From: an uncultured Bacilli bacterium
GTDB taxonomy: Bacteria > Bacillota_I > Bacilli_A > RF39 > UBA660
Assembly: GCA_947628075.1 (NCBI GenBank)
Contig: CANQYF010000021.1
Location: 1-16,356, forward strand
Direction: 5' to 3'
DNA length: 16,356 nt
Shown here: positions 1 through 6,987 of the stretch, piece after piece
Layout: each line of letters opens with the position of its first letter
Position numbering within the stretch: the first letter of the stretch is position 1
The notes under the pieces: generated by a model
What the model was told of the DNA's origin: nothing
Database searches by the model: none
The model's input: only the letters and a program-made list of their open reading frames with translations
Translations under genes and position numbers: made by a program

Positions 1-21
1 AAAACTTTATTTAATTAAAAA

Positions 22-50
22 GAGAGCCACTTTTTATAAAGCTCTCGTTT
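22..50. terminator. Bidirectional hairpin terminator at left edge
   Basis: A six-base stem, GAGAGC at 22-27 and GCTCTC at 41-46, encloses a 13-base loop. On the plus strand it is followed by GTTTT. On the minus strand it is followed by five T's and further AT-rich sequence. It could end a gene lying left of the window, or the minus-strand transcript that comes down from the phosphoesterase gene. The stem is short, so its strength is uncertain. Confidence 0.5.
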
Positions 51-105
51 TAACATGACTTAGTCTGAATAGTTACAAATTGTACAAAAAATGTAGCAAA
101 AAGTG

Positions 106-134
106 TTGACAAAAATAGTAAAATCGATTAGGAT
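106..134 (+). promoter_or_regulatory. Sigma-A type promoter of a putative small RNA
   Basis: A perfect -35 box TTGACA (106-111) is followed, after 17 bases, by TAGGAT (129-134; four of six match TATAAT). The predicted start of transcription is near 141, exactly where a hairpin-rich stretch begins that ends in a good terminator. An 11-base palindrome, TACAAATTGTA (74-84), lies upstream of the -35 box and could bind a regulator. No open reading frame with a ribosome binding site follows. Confidence 0.5.
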
Positions 135-140
135 ATTAAT

Positions 141-235
141 CACCAATTCGAGAAATCTTGAATTGGTGCTAGTATCACACTAGTCAACCCCTTTTTATTC
201 TTTGAGACCACAAGTTAACGTGGTCTCGTTTTTAT
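141..235 (+). ncRNA. Putative small regulatory RNA (about 95 nt)
   Basis: No known RNA family is recognised; the call rests on architecture. Seen: a promoter with start near 141; a perfect 9-bp hairpin (141-149 with 160-168), whose 10-base loop can pair further (AGA with TCT); a second small hairpin CTAGT/ACTAG (169-173 with 179-183); an unpaired stretch at 184-203 with a CCCC motif at 188-191; and a strong intrinsic terminator at 204-227 with a T-rich tail. A single-stranded C-rich motif between hairpins is typical of Gram-positive small RNAs that pair with Shine-Dalgarno sequences (RsaE/RoxS-like behaviour), but no homology to those is claimed. It could instead be a short leader whose terminator serves a neighbouring gene. 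Confidence 0.4.
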
Positions 236-236
236 T
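204..236 (+). terminator. Intrinsic terminator, plus strand
   Basis: An 8-bp perfect stem, GAGACCAC (204-211) with GTGGTCTC (220-227), has an 8-base loop and is followed by GTTTTTATTT. The T-tract exists only on the plus-strand side; the minus-strand continuation is purine-rich. The terminator therefore ends the short plus-strand transcript starting near 141 rather than the minus-strand phosphoesterase gene, whose stop codon at 232-234 lies in the T-tract. Confidence 0.75.
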
Positions 237-762
237 TATATTTCTTTTTTATTTCTTGCATTGTTAAATTACTCTTTACACTTCTAGTGTATTTTTTTAT
301 ATCCATATAATTTTCATATTTATCGTGTTCTTTAATTAGTAAATAATTATTATCTTTAAAATTAACTAAAGCCCAACTCCCTTTTAATTTCTTGCCATGT
401 AAAATAAACTTAAAAGATTTTTTATCATAATAAGTTATTTCATAATAACCGCGGTCCCAAAGCATTACTGTTCCCCCACCATATTCTCCAGGAGGTATAA
501 TCCCCTCAAAATTACGATAACTTAAAGGATGATCTTCTACCATTACTGCTAGTCTTTTATCTTGAGGATTATATGAGGGGCCTTTAGGTATTGCCCAACT
601 TTTGAGTACTCCATCCATTTCTAAACGAAAATCATAATGATCATGGCTCGCCATATGATGTTGTACACAAAATTTTAATTTTTTATTACTTTTACTTTTT
701 TTACCAACTGGCTCTTTAGTTTTTTGAAAGTTTCTTTTTTCATTATATTTTTTTAAACTCAT
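232..762 (-). CDS. Stand-alone LigD-type 3'-phosphoesterase (PE domain) protein
   Basis: This 176-residue protein consists almost wholly of the 3'-phosphoesterase domain found at one end of LigD, the bacterial non-homologous end-joining ligase. That domain removes 3'-terminal ribonucleotides and 3'-phosphates to give clean 3'-OH ends. The residues known to be catalytic in Pseudomonas LigD PE (His42, His48, Asp50, Arg52, His84, Tyr88) align with His36, His42, Asp44, Arg46, His78 and Tyr82 here. Conserved blocks such as YDFRLE, SWAIPKGPS and PPGEYGGG are also present. The N-terminus (about 30 residues) is Lys-rich and may contact nucleic acid. The ATG at 760-762 is chosen because AAGAGG lies 6-7 bases upstream; an upstream TTG in frame (838-840) has no such site. 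No ligase, polymerase or Ku gene is nearby, so its partner in repair, if any, is elsewhere. Confidence 0.88.
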   Translation of the reverse strand: MSLKKYNEKRNFQKTKEPVGKKSKSNKKLKFCVQHHMASHDHYDFRLEMDGVLKSWAIPKGPSYNPQDKRLAVMVEDHPLSYRNFEGIIPPGEYGGGTVMLWDRGYYEITYYDKKSFKFILHGKKLKGSWALVNFKDNNYLLIKEHDKYENYMDIKKYTRSVKSNLTMQEIKKKYK

Positions 763-854
763 ATTAATACCTCTTATATTATTTTCAACTTTTTTTATAA
801 ATGTATTCGTAAAAATTGTAATTCTTTTTTGTATTGACAATATATTTATAATAT

Positions 855-889
855 ATTGAATTTTACCTTAACATATGTTAATATTCAAT
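855..889 (+). promoter_or_regulatory. Nested palindromic operator upstream of the toxin-antitoxin pair
   Basis: A perfect 14-bp palindrome, TTAACATATGTTAA (868-881), is flanked by a second inverted repeat, ATTGAAT (855-861) and ATTCAAT (883-889). Ribbon-helix-helix antitoxins bind such repeats to repress their own operons, so this is the likely autoregulatory site. AT-rich -10-like boxes (TATAAT 847-852, TATATT 852-857) lie at its left edge. A TTGTAT at 829-834 is 17 bases from the second, but the promoter assignment is weak. The site is also between the toxin-antitoxin pair and the divergent phosphoesterase gene and may affect both. Confidence 0.55.
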
Positions 890-911
890 TAGTAAGTGAG
901 GTGTTAAAATT

Positions 912-1238
912 ATGGCTAATATGTCCAATGCAATAAATATGAGCTTTAGAGTTGATAAAAATTTAAAGAAAGAAGCTGATACTCTTTTTAAAGCACTAGG
1001 TTTAAATACCAGTGTAGCTTTAAACATGTTTTTAACTCAAAGTGTTAGAGATCAAGCCTTACCTTTTACACCATCTAAAGAAATAAATGAAGAATGTAAA
1101 TTGTGTAAGAAGTATACAAAACCAAACCGCAGTTTAAAAAGAGCATTAAAAGAAGCTGACGATATAATTTATGGAAAAAAAGAATCTAAAGCTTATCACA
1201 ATGTTGAAGAATTAATCGAGGACCTAGAAAATGATTAA
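912..1238 (+). CDS. RelB/DinJ family type II antitoxin
   Basis: This 108-residue protein has an N-terminal ribbon-helix-helix DNA-binding domain (about residues 7-50, beginning NAINMSFRVDK), as in DinJ/RelB antitoxins. Its C-terminal tail (KAYHNVEELIEDLEND) resembles the toxin-neutralising segment. It should bind and inhibit the RelE-like RNase encoded next and repress the operon through the palindrome at 855-889. GAGGTG (898-903) lies 8 bases before the ATG. The last 8 bases overlap the toxin start (ATGATTAA), typical of translational coupling. It is a little longer than usual (DinJ is about 86 residues) because of a middle segment containing Cys62 and Cys65 in a CxxC arrangement. Whether that binds metal cannot be told. 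Confidence 0.88.
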   Translation: MANMSNAINMSFRVDKNLKKEADTLFKALGLNTSVALNMFLTQSVRDQALPFTPSKEINEECKLCKKYTKPNRSLKRALKEADDIIYGKKESKAYHNVEELIEDLEND

Positions 1239-1546
1239 CTTTAATATAACAAAGACAAAATATGCAATTCATATTACTTCCGATTTTAAAAACAGTTATA
1301 AAAAAATAACTAAACAAAAAAAAAGATAAAAGTAAGCTTATAAAAATATTAAAGTTACTTGCTGATGGCAAACCTTTAGATGCGCAATATCGTGACCACA
1401 ATTTGCAAAATGATAAAAAACACTCAAATTGTAAGGAATGTCATATAGAACCAGACTGGTTATTGATTTACAAATATGACAATGATAATTTAATATTAAT
1501 TTTAATGAATACTGGTAGTCATAGTGAAGTATTTAAAGTAATATAA
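1231..1546 (+). pseudogene. YafQ/RelE-type mRNA interferase toxin, frame broken at an A9 tract
   Basis: From ATG 1231-1233, preceded by GAGG inside the antitoxin gene, the frame reads about 32 codons and stops at TAA 1327-1329. Just before that stop is a run of nine A's (1316-1324). Moving to the next frame at this run continues with DKSKLIKILKLLADGKPL and goes on to TAA 1544-1546. The joined product would be about 104 residues and is clearly a YafQ-family ribosome-dependent RNase. The residues equivalent to E. coli YafQ His50, His63, Asp67, Trp68, His87 and Phe91 are all visible, in RDH, CHIEPDW and SHSEVF. One A too many (or two too few) separates the frames. Possible explanations are a real inactivating mutation, phase variation, polymerase slippage at the run, or a homopolymer sequencing error. 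The rest of the gene shows no decay. Confidence 0.85.
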
Positions 1547-1573
1547 AAGCACTCAAATTTGAGTGCTTATTTT
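1547..1573. terminator. Bidirectional terminator between convergent toxin and PFOR genes
   Basis: A perfect 22-base palindrome, arms AAGCACTCAAA (1547-1557) and TTTGAGTGCTT (1558-1568), lies exactly between the stop codons of the convergent toxin (1544-1546) and nifJ (1574-1576). A run of T's follows on the plus strand, and TTTATATT follows on the minus strand. It can therefore end transcription from both sides. Confidence 0.8.
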
Positions 1574-4500
1574 TTATAGAAGTTTTTTATAATAATTGTA
1601 TCTCTTAATTGCGTTTTCTTTTTGTAAATTTAATAGTTCTTTAGCTAATTTTTCATCTTTTATTTTTAATGCTTTAAATCTAACTTCATTATCTAAGAAT
1701 TCTTCATATTTTGAAAAATCTGGTTCTTTACTATCAATATATAATTTTTCTAATTTTGGATCATAATGCATCAGTAAGGTATAACCAGCTAAAACCGCTA
1801 ATTTTTGTTCACTTATAGAACATGATAACCCATTTTTTATGCCATGTTCAACACAAGGGGAATAAGCAATGATAATAGCAGGGCCATTATGAGCCATTGC
1901 TTCTTTAAATATTTTGATAGTATGCATAATATTACTTCCTAAAGAAATACTAGCTACATAACAATTTGGATAACTCATTGCAATCCTAAATAAATCTTTT
2001 TTGTAAGTTTTTTTACCAAAATCGGCAAATTCAGCAACAGCACCAATTTTACTTGATTTACTGGCTTGTCCTCCTGTGTTAGAATAAACTTCAGTATCTA
2101 ACACTAAACATTTAACATTTTCATTTTGACTTAGCATATGATCTATGCCCCCAAAGCCAATGTCATAAGCCCAACCATCGCCACCAACAGCCCAGACTAC
2201 TCTTTTAGGTAGATAAGATAAAAGGGGCTCAATTTCTAAAGGTAATTTTTCTTTTTTAAGATTATTATAAACTTCTTGGGTAATTTCATAATTATCCATA
2301 TTATTTAGCCATTTATTAAATTCATTTTTAATATTTAAAGACATATTATCTAAATTATTAATTATTCTTTCTTTTAATATTTCTCTTTTATTTTGATATG
2401 AAAGATGCATTCCTAAAGCAAACTCTGCATTATCTTCAAATAAAGAATTGGCCCATGGAATACTATAAGGAGTTGAAGGGGCACTTCCCCCATAAATAGA
2501 TGAACAACCCGTAGCGTTTGCAATTACTAATTCATCTTGAAATAATTGCGTAAGTAATTTGATATAAGAAGTTTCGCCACAGCCAGCACAAGCCCCCGAG
2601 AATTTAAATCTACTTTTCTCAAGGCTAGCTCCCTTCATTGTAAATTTATCTATTATTTTAGGATTTTCATGTTCTTCAAAATATTTTTGGACTATTTTTC
2701 TATTTACTTCACTACCATTACTATTAAAACTCAAAGCATTAGTTGGACAATTTTTAATGCATAAACCACAACCAGTACAATCATATTCACTTATTGCTAA
2801 ATAATAATGATTTTTACCATCATCTAATTTTTTACCTTCATTTTCAGGTATAATAAGTGGTCTTATAACCCCATGAGGACAAACTATATTACATAATCCA
2901 CATGATATACATTTTTCTTTATCCCATACTGGTACCTCATATGCGGTATTCCTTTTTTCATATTTTGTTAAATCCCAAGGAAAAGCACCATTTCTATATG
3001 GGAAAAGTTCACTAACTTTTAAAGTATTACCCATTCGACAATTAATTTTTTCAAAAATATTTTGTTCTTTTTTTTCTGAATCTTTTGTAATTTCTAACTT
3101 ATCAAGTGTTTTTAATTCTAAAAGAGCATATTTTAAAGCATTTAAATTATTATTAATAACTTCTTCTCCTTTAGTAACAAAAGATGCTTTAATTAAATCA
3201 GTAACTTCATCATAATAATTATTTATTTTTAATAAATCCAATATAATAATTTCCATTATTTTATTAATCTTGCCCGCAATTTGATTTTGAAGAGCAATTT
3301 TAGAAGCATCGATATAATATACTTTGATATTTTTCTTCTTTATTATTTTCTTTAATTCATTATTAAAATATTCATTAAGTTCTATTTCATTTTTACTGGT
3401 ATTCAAAAGTAATATACCATTTTCTTTTATATTTAAAAGGCAATCAAACTTATTAATATATTCTTCTTTAGTTATGACAACTATTTCGGGATTTTCCACA
3501 TAAAATGGGGCGTTGATAGCGTTTTTACTCCATCTTAAATTAGAAACTGTGACTCCCCCACTTTTTTTAGAATCATATTCAAAATATCCTTGAACATAAT
3601 AGTCATCTTTAGCTATTATTTTTAACATTTCTTTTGAAGCACTAACCATACCATCAGAGCCAAAACCATATATTTTGATTTCCTTAACGTTTAAATCAAT
3701 ATTATATGGATATTCTTCTAAGCTTAAATTAGTAAGATCGTCTTTTATACCAATTGTAAAATTATTTTTTAATTTATTTTCTAGCATTTTAAATACACTA
3801 TAAATATCTTTAGGAGTCGTATTTTTACTTGCTAAACCAAAACGTCCTCCTACCACATTGATTTTTTTATTTTGAAGAGCACTTAAAACATCTAAATATA
3901 AAGGCTCTCCTATGCTTCCGGCTTCTTTAGTTCTATCTAAAACGGCAATATTTTTCACAGTTTTAGGTAAAGCATTTAAAAAATATTTATTACTAAATGG
4001 TCTATATAAATGAACATTTATAACCCCTACTTTAGCCCCTTTTTTATTTAAGTCATCAACAACTAATTTAATTGTGTCCACGACACTACCCATGGCAATT
4101 ATAACATTTTTGGCCTTACTATCCCCATAATAATTAAATGGATGATAATTGGTTCCCATTATATTATTTATTTTTGTCATGTAAGTATTTACAATATCTG
4201 GCATATTATTATATAGTTCATTTCTAGCCTCTACTGATTGAAAATATATATCTTCATTTTCAGCTAAACCATATTGAACATTACAACCTACATTTAAACT
4301 TCTTTTTTTAAATTCTTCGATACTATCCCAAGGAATAATTTTAAGTAACTCCTCTTTTGGTAACTCATCTATAGTATTAAGTTCATGACTCGTTCTAAAT
4401 CCATCAAAAAAATGAAGAAAAGGTAAACTTCCTTTTATTGCTGATAAATGAGCAACCGCAGCTAGATTTTGAGCATCAAAAACATTAGATGAAGAAAGCA

Positions 4501-4909
4501 AACAAAAACCAGTTTGTCTTGTGGCATAAATATCCGAGTGATCACCAAAAATAGATAATGCATGAGTAGCAACTGTTCGACTTGCAACATGAATAACACC
4601 AGGAAGACACTCACCCGCAATCTTATACATATTAGGTATCATTAATAATAAGCCTTGACTTGCTGTAAAAGTAGAAGCTAAAGAACCAGAAAGTAAAGCC
4701 CCATGCATAGTTCCTGCTGCTCCTGCTTCACTTTGCATTTCGATAACCCGAGGTCGAGAGTTATATAAATTTTTAAGCTCACTTTTCGTTAAAAAATCTA
4801 TATTTGAAGCCATTGGACTAGAAGGTGTAATTGGATAAATACTACATACTTCACTAAATAAATATGCAATATTACTACATGCGGTATTACCATCAACTTG
4901 TTTTTTCAT
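1574..4909 (-). CDS. nifJ: Pyruvate:ferredoxin (flavodoxin) oxidoreductase
   Basis: This 1111-residue enzyme oxidatively decarboxylates pyruvate with CoA to acetyl-CoA and CO2, passing electrons to ferredoxin or flavodoxin. It is a cytosolic key step of anaerobic fermentation. The domain order is that of one-chain PFORs. The N-terminal pyrimidine-binding domain carries YPITPSSPM and the catalytic-glutamate region EMQSEAGAAG. Next come a transketolase-C-like domain and a gamma domain (GFGSDGMVSASK, about 415). Two 4Fe-4S ferredoxin motifs follow (Cys667/670/673/677 and Cys711/714/717/721). The C-terminal TPP domain has the GACAGCGET cluster-ligand motif, GGDGWAYDIGFGG and EVYSNTGGQ. It is somewhat shorter than the common 1170-1200 residues but complete. 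AGGTGA stands 5-6 bases before the ATG. It lies downstream of eno, separated by a terminator; no convincing promoter was found in the 100-base leader, though TTGTAA-17-AATAAT is a weak candidate. Confidence 0.97.
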   Translation of the reverse strand: MKKQVDGNTACSNIAYLFSEVCSIYPITPSSPMASNIDFLTKSELKNLYNSRPRVIEMQSEAGAAGTMHGALLSGSLASTFTASQGLLLMIPNMYKIAGECLPGVIHVASRTVATHALSIFGDHSDIYATRQTGFCLLSSSNVFDAQNLAAVAHLSAIKGSLPFLHFFDGFRTSHELNTIDELPKEELLKIIPWDSIEEFKKRSLNVGCNVQYGLAENEDIYFQSVEARNELYNNMPDIVNTYMTKINNIMGTNYHPFNYYGDSKAKNVIIAMGSVVDTIKLVVDDLNKKGAKVGVINVHLYRPFSNKYFLNALPKTVKNIAVLDRTKEAGSIGEPLYLDVLSALQNKKINVVGGRFGLASKNTTPKDIYSVFKMLENKLKNNFTIGIKDDLTNLSLEEYPYNIDLNVKEIKIYGFGSDGMVSASKEMLKIIAKDDYYVQGYFEYDSKKSGGVTVSNLRWSKNAINAPFYVENPEIVVITKEEYINKFDCLLNIKENGILLLNTSKNEIELNEYFNNELKKIIKKKNIKVYYIDASKIALQNQIAGKINKIMEIIILDLLKINNYYDEVTDLIKASFVTKGEEVINNNLNALKYALLELKTLDKLEITKDSEKKEQNIFEKINCRMGNTLKVSELFPYRNGAFPWDLTKYEKRNTAYEVPVWDKEKCISCGLCNIVCPHGVIRPLIIPENEGKKLDDGKNHYYLAISEYDCTGCGLCIKNCPTNALSFNSNGSEVNRKIVQKYFEEHENPKIIDKFTMKGASLEKSRFKFSGACAGCGETSYIKLLTQLFQDELVIANATGCSSIYGGSAPSTPYSIPWANSLFEDNAEFALGMHLSYQNKREILKERIINNLDNMSLNIKNEFNKWLNNMDNYEITQEVYNNLKKEKLPLEIEPLLSYLPKRVVWAVGGDGWAYDIGFGGIDHMLSQNENVKCLVLDTEVYSNTGGQASKSSKIGAVAEFADFGKKTYKKDLFRIAMSYPNCYVASISLGSNIMHTIKIFKEAMAHNGPAIIIAYSPCVEHGIKNGLSCSISEQKLAVLAGYTLLMHYDPKLEKLYIDSKEPDFSKYEEFLDNEVRFKALKIKDEKLAKELLNLQKENAIKRYNYYKKLL

Positions 4910-5007
4910 AAGATCACCTATTTAAATTATAGAATAAAAAAGAAAAATTTACTAGTAATATAAAATAGCAAAAATTATTTATTACTTATAAGTTAATTAC
5001 AAAAATA

Positions 5008-5035
5008 AATTAAAAAAAGCTCATTATGAACTTTT
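5008..5035 (-). terminator. Intrinsic terminator of enolase gene
   Basis: In the minus-strand transcript a 9-bp stem (one G-U pair) forms between 5035-5027 and 5023-5015 with a 3-base loop. It is followed by seven T's. The stem begins within the enolase stop codon region (5034-5036). It separates eno from nifJ transcription. Confidence 0.7.
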
Positions 5036-6266
5036 ATTTTTTATTTAATAATCCCTCTATTTTCATTAGTCTATTATATTTAGCAATTCTTTCTCCCCTA
5101 CATACAGATCCTGTTTTTATAAAAGGTATTCCAAAACCAACTGCCAAATCAGCAATAAAAGTATCTTCAGTTTCTCCACTTCGATGACTAATAATTGTTT
5201 TATAATTATTTTTCTTAGCGGTCATTATTGTTTTAGTCATTTCGGAAATAGTGCCAATTTGATTAGCTTTTAATAAGATAGCATTCCCAGCTTCCATTTT
5301 AATTCCTATATCTAAGAGATTAGAGTTAGTACAAAAATAATCATCGCCAACCAGCATTACTTTTTCACCAATTAATTTGGTTAATACAGCTAAACTTTCT
5401 AAATCTTTCTCCTCAAATGGATCTTCAATACTAATTATTGGATAATTTCTTATAAGATTAATATAATATTTAATTAATTCATCACTAGTATATTCTTCTC
5501 CATCTATTTTATAAACTTTTTTACTAGAATCATATATTTCACTAGCAGCAACATCAAGCGCTAATAAAACGTCTTTTCCGGGATGATAGTTAGCATCGTT
5601 TATGGCATCCATTATTAAATCAAGAGCTTCAATAGTATTTTTTAAATTAGGAGCAAATCCCCCTTCATCCCCTACTCCAGTTGATAATCCCTTTTTCTTT
5701 AAATTATTTTTTAAAGTATGATAAATTTCACTTGCAGCTTGAATTCTTTTAGATTCACCTTTCATTATAGGCACAATCATAAACTCTTGGATATCCAAAT
5801 TATTATCTGCATGTACACCACCATTAATGATATTAATCATAGGAATAGGCAAAGTTACTTTACCATATGTTATATACTCATATAATTCTTTATTTTGTAG
5901 TTTTGCTAGACACTTTAAACTAGCTAGGGAAACCGCTAACATAGCATTAGCACCTAACTTACTCTTATTTGGAGTTCCATCTAATTTTAATAAAGTTTTA
6001 TCGACCGTAACTTGATCTATTTTTTGCCCAATTAGAGCTTGTCTTATAACAGTATTTACATTTTCAACTGCTTTTAAAACACCTTTTCCTAAATAACGGC
6101 TTTTATCATTATCTCTTAATTCTAATGCTTCTTTTTCACCGGTAGATGCTCCACTAGGAACAGAGGCAGTTGCTTTTATATTATTAGCTAGAATCATCTC
6201 AACTTCAATCGTAGGATTACCCCTACTATCAAGAATCTCTCTAGCCATGATATCTTTTATATTCAT
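5034..6266 (-). CDS. eno: Enolase (phosphopyruvate hydratase)
   Basis: This 410-residue protein catalyses 2-phosphoglycerate to phosphoenolpyruvate in glycolysis. Visible family signatures are REILDSRGNPTIEVE at the N-terminus, SVPSGASTGEKEALELRD (mobile loop with Ser/Gly), GVGDEGGFAPN (catalytic Glu), ALDVAASE (Mg ligand Asp), SIEDPF (Mg ligand Glu), GDD (Mg ligand Asp), NAILLKANQIGT (catalytic Lys) and HRSGETED. It is about 20 residues shorter than typical bacterial enolases. It also varies in normally conserved spots, for example GDDYFCTN where GDDLFVTN is usual, and TGSVCRGERIAKYN near the C-terminus where S-R-S/T-D-R is usual. All Mg and catalytic residues appear to be kept, so it should be active. 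AGGTGG lies upstream of the ATG, and a promoter at 6287-6315 gives it its own transcript. Confidence 0.95.
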   Translation of the reverse strand: MNIKDIMAREILDSRGNPTIEVEMILANNIKATASVPSGASTGEKEALELRDNDKSRYLGKGVLKAVENVNTVIRQALIGQKIDQVTVDKTLLKLDGTPNKSKLGANAMLAVSLASLKCLAKLQNKELYEYITYGKVTLPIPMINIINGGVHADNNLDIQEFMIVPIMKGESKRIQAASEIYHTLKNNLKKKGLSTGVGDEGGFAPNLKNTIEALDLIMDAINDANYHPGKDVLLALDVAASEIYDSSKKVYKIDGEEYTSDELIKYYINLIRNYPIISIEDPFEEKDLESLAVLTKLIGEKVMLVGDDYFCTNSNLLDIGIKMEAGNAILLKANQIGTISEMTKTIMTAKKNNYKTIISHRSGETEDTFIADLAVGFGIPFIKTGSVCRGERIAKYNRLMKIEGLLNKK

Positions 6267-6286
6267 TAATTACCACCTACAATTTT

Positions 6287-6315
6287 AGTATACCCATCTT
6301 AAAAATAATTAACAA
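6287..6315 (-). promoter_or_regulatory. Promoter of enolase gene
   Basis: Read on the minus strand, TTGTTA (6315-6310) and TATACT (6292-6287; five of six) are spaced by 17 bases, placing the start near 6280 just upstream of the AGGTGG site. It begins right after the terminator of the preceding membrane-protein gene, so eno is transcribed independently. Confidence 0.6.
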
Positions 6316-6346
6316 TAAAAAAATAGATGTTTGACACATCTATTTT
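6312..6346 (-). terminator. Intrinsic terminator of DUF308 gene
   Basis: An 11-bp perfect stem (6320-6330 with 6336-6346) has a 5-base loop. On the minus strand it starts one base after the stop codon (6348-6350) and is followed by a T-rich tail (TTTTATTG). This is a textbook Rho-independent terminator. Confidence 0.85.
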
Positions 6347-6347
6347 A

Positions 6348-6899
6348 CTAAGCTATAAAGTGCTTTGCTCTTCTTCTTAAAAGAATAGTAATTACTAAAT
6401 TCATTAAACCATAACCAAATAAACAAATACCTGTAACTGCAATAACATTTTCACTACTTGTGAAAAAGCAAATTATACCTAAAACTATAAACATAACACC
6501 TAAACCAGTCGTAATAATCCAACTTGATTCTTTAAATTTTTTTAAAAATATACCATAATTTATTCTTTGACCACCACTGATAATAAAATATATTCCTAAC
6601 ATTATCTTTAAAATATTACCAGTAAATAAAGATACTACACCAATTATCAAAAGTAAGATACCAAATATTAAATCATTATTGAATAAATCAATTTTATTTC
6701 TTTTAAAATAGGCAAAAATAGATGTACAACCAGATGATATTAATAACAATCCTGCTAAAATAGAAATTACCATTGTGCTTATGCTAGAATTTGTAAAAAA
6801 TATAAGGCCTAAAATAATATAAACTATTGATAATCCCATTTCAATTAAAGTTACCGTATTAAATATTCCCTTAACTTCACCCAATATTTTTTCAAACAT
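6348..6899 (-). CDS. HdeD/DUF308 family integral membrane protein
   Basis: This 183-residue, very hydrophobic protein has about six transmembrane segments arranged as three similar hairpins (about residues 18-36, 41-64, 76-93, 95-110, 128-146 and 152-174), separated by short charged loops. The repeated glycine-rich pattern (IILGLIFF, ILLLIIGVVSL, MFIVLGIICFF) is characteristic of DUF308/HdeD-like proteins. E. coli HdeD is linked to acid resistance at high density; the function of Bacillota members is not established and no role is assigned here. GGGTGA lies 6-7 bases before the ATG. It is monocistronic, with its own promoter (6918-6946) and terminator. Confidence 0.8.
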   Translation of the reverse strand: MFEKILGEVKGIFNTVTLIEMGLSIVYIILGLIFFTNSSISTMVISILAGLLLISSGCTSIFAYFKRNKIDLFNNDLIFGILLLIIGVVSLFTGNILKIMLGIYFIISGGQRINYGIFLKKFKESSWIITTGLGVMFIVLGIICFFTSSENVIAVTGICLFGYGLMNLVITILLRRRAKHFIA

Positions 6900-6917
6900 T
6901 TTTTATCACCCAATTAA

Positions 6918-6946
6918 ATTATACACATAAAATCTTTCTTAATCAA
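6918..6946 (-). promoter_or_regulatory. Promoter of DUF308 gene
   Basis: On the minus strand, TTGATT (6946-6941; four of six) is followed after exactly 17 bases by a perfect TATAAT (6923-6918). The start should fall near 6911, giving a very short leader containing the GGGTGA site. It lies back to back with the femX-like promoter. Confidence 0.65.
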
Positions 6947-6954
6947 GAAATTTA

Positions 6955-6963
6955 TGATATAAT
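6955..6963 (+). promoter_or_regulatory. Extended -10 promoter of the FemX-like gene
   Basis: TGATATAAT is a TG-n extended -10 element with a perfect TATAAT at 6958-6963. No good -35 box is seen at the usual distance (TTTCTT at 6935-6940), which extended -10 promoters tolerate. The start is expected near 6970, just before the ribosome binding site. Confidence 0.6.
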
Positions 6964-6987
6964 ACATCGTTAGATGAGGTGAGAGGC

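Noticed and set aside
1186..1401. Minus-strand open frame of 71 codons opposite the toxin
   Set aside because: It is antisense to the antitoxin end and toxin, whose YafQ motifs explain the DNA; its composition is not protein-like.
4910..5007. Riboswitch or promoter in the nifJ leader
   Set aside because: The stretch is about 100 bases, nearly all A/T, with no convincing stems. The only promoter-like match (TTGTAA-17-AATAAT) is too weak in this base composition.
5827..6015. Plus-strand 62-codon frame inside eno
   Set aside because: It is the shadow of the highly conserved enolase coding sequence, with no ribosome binding site.
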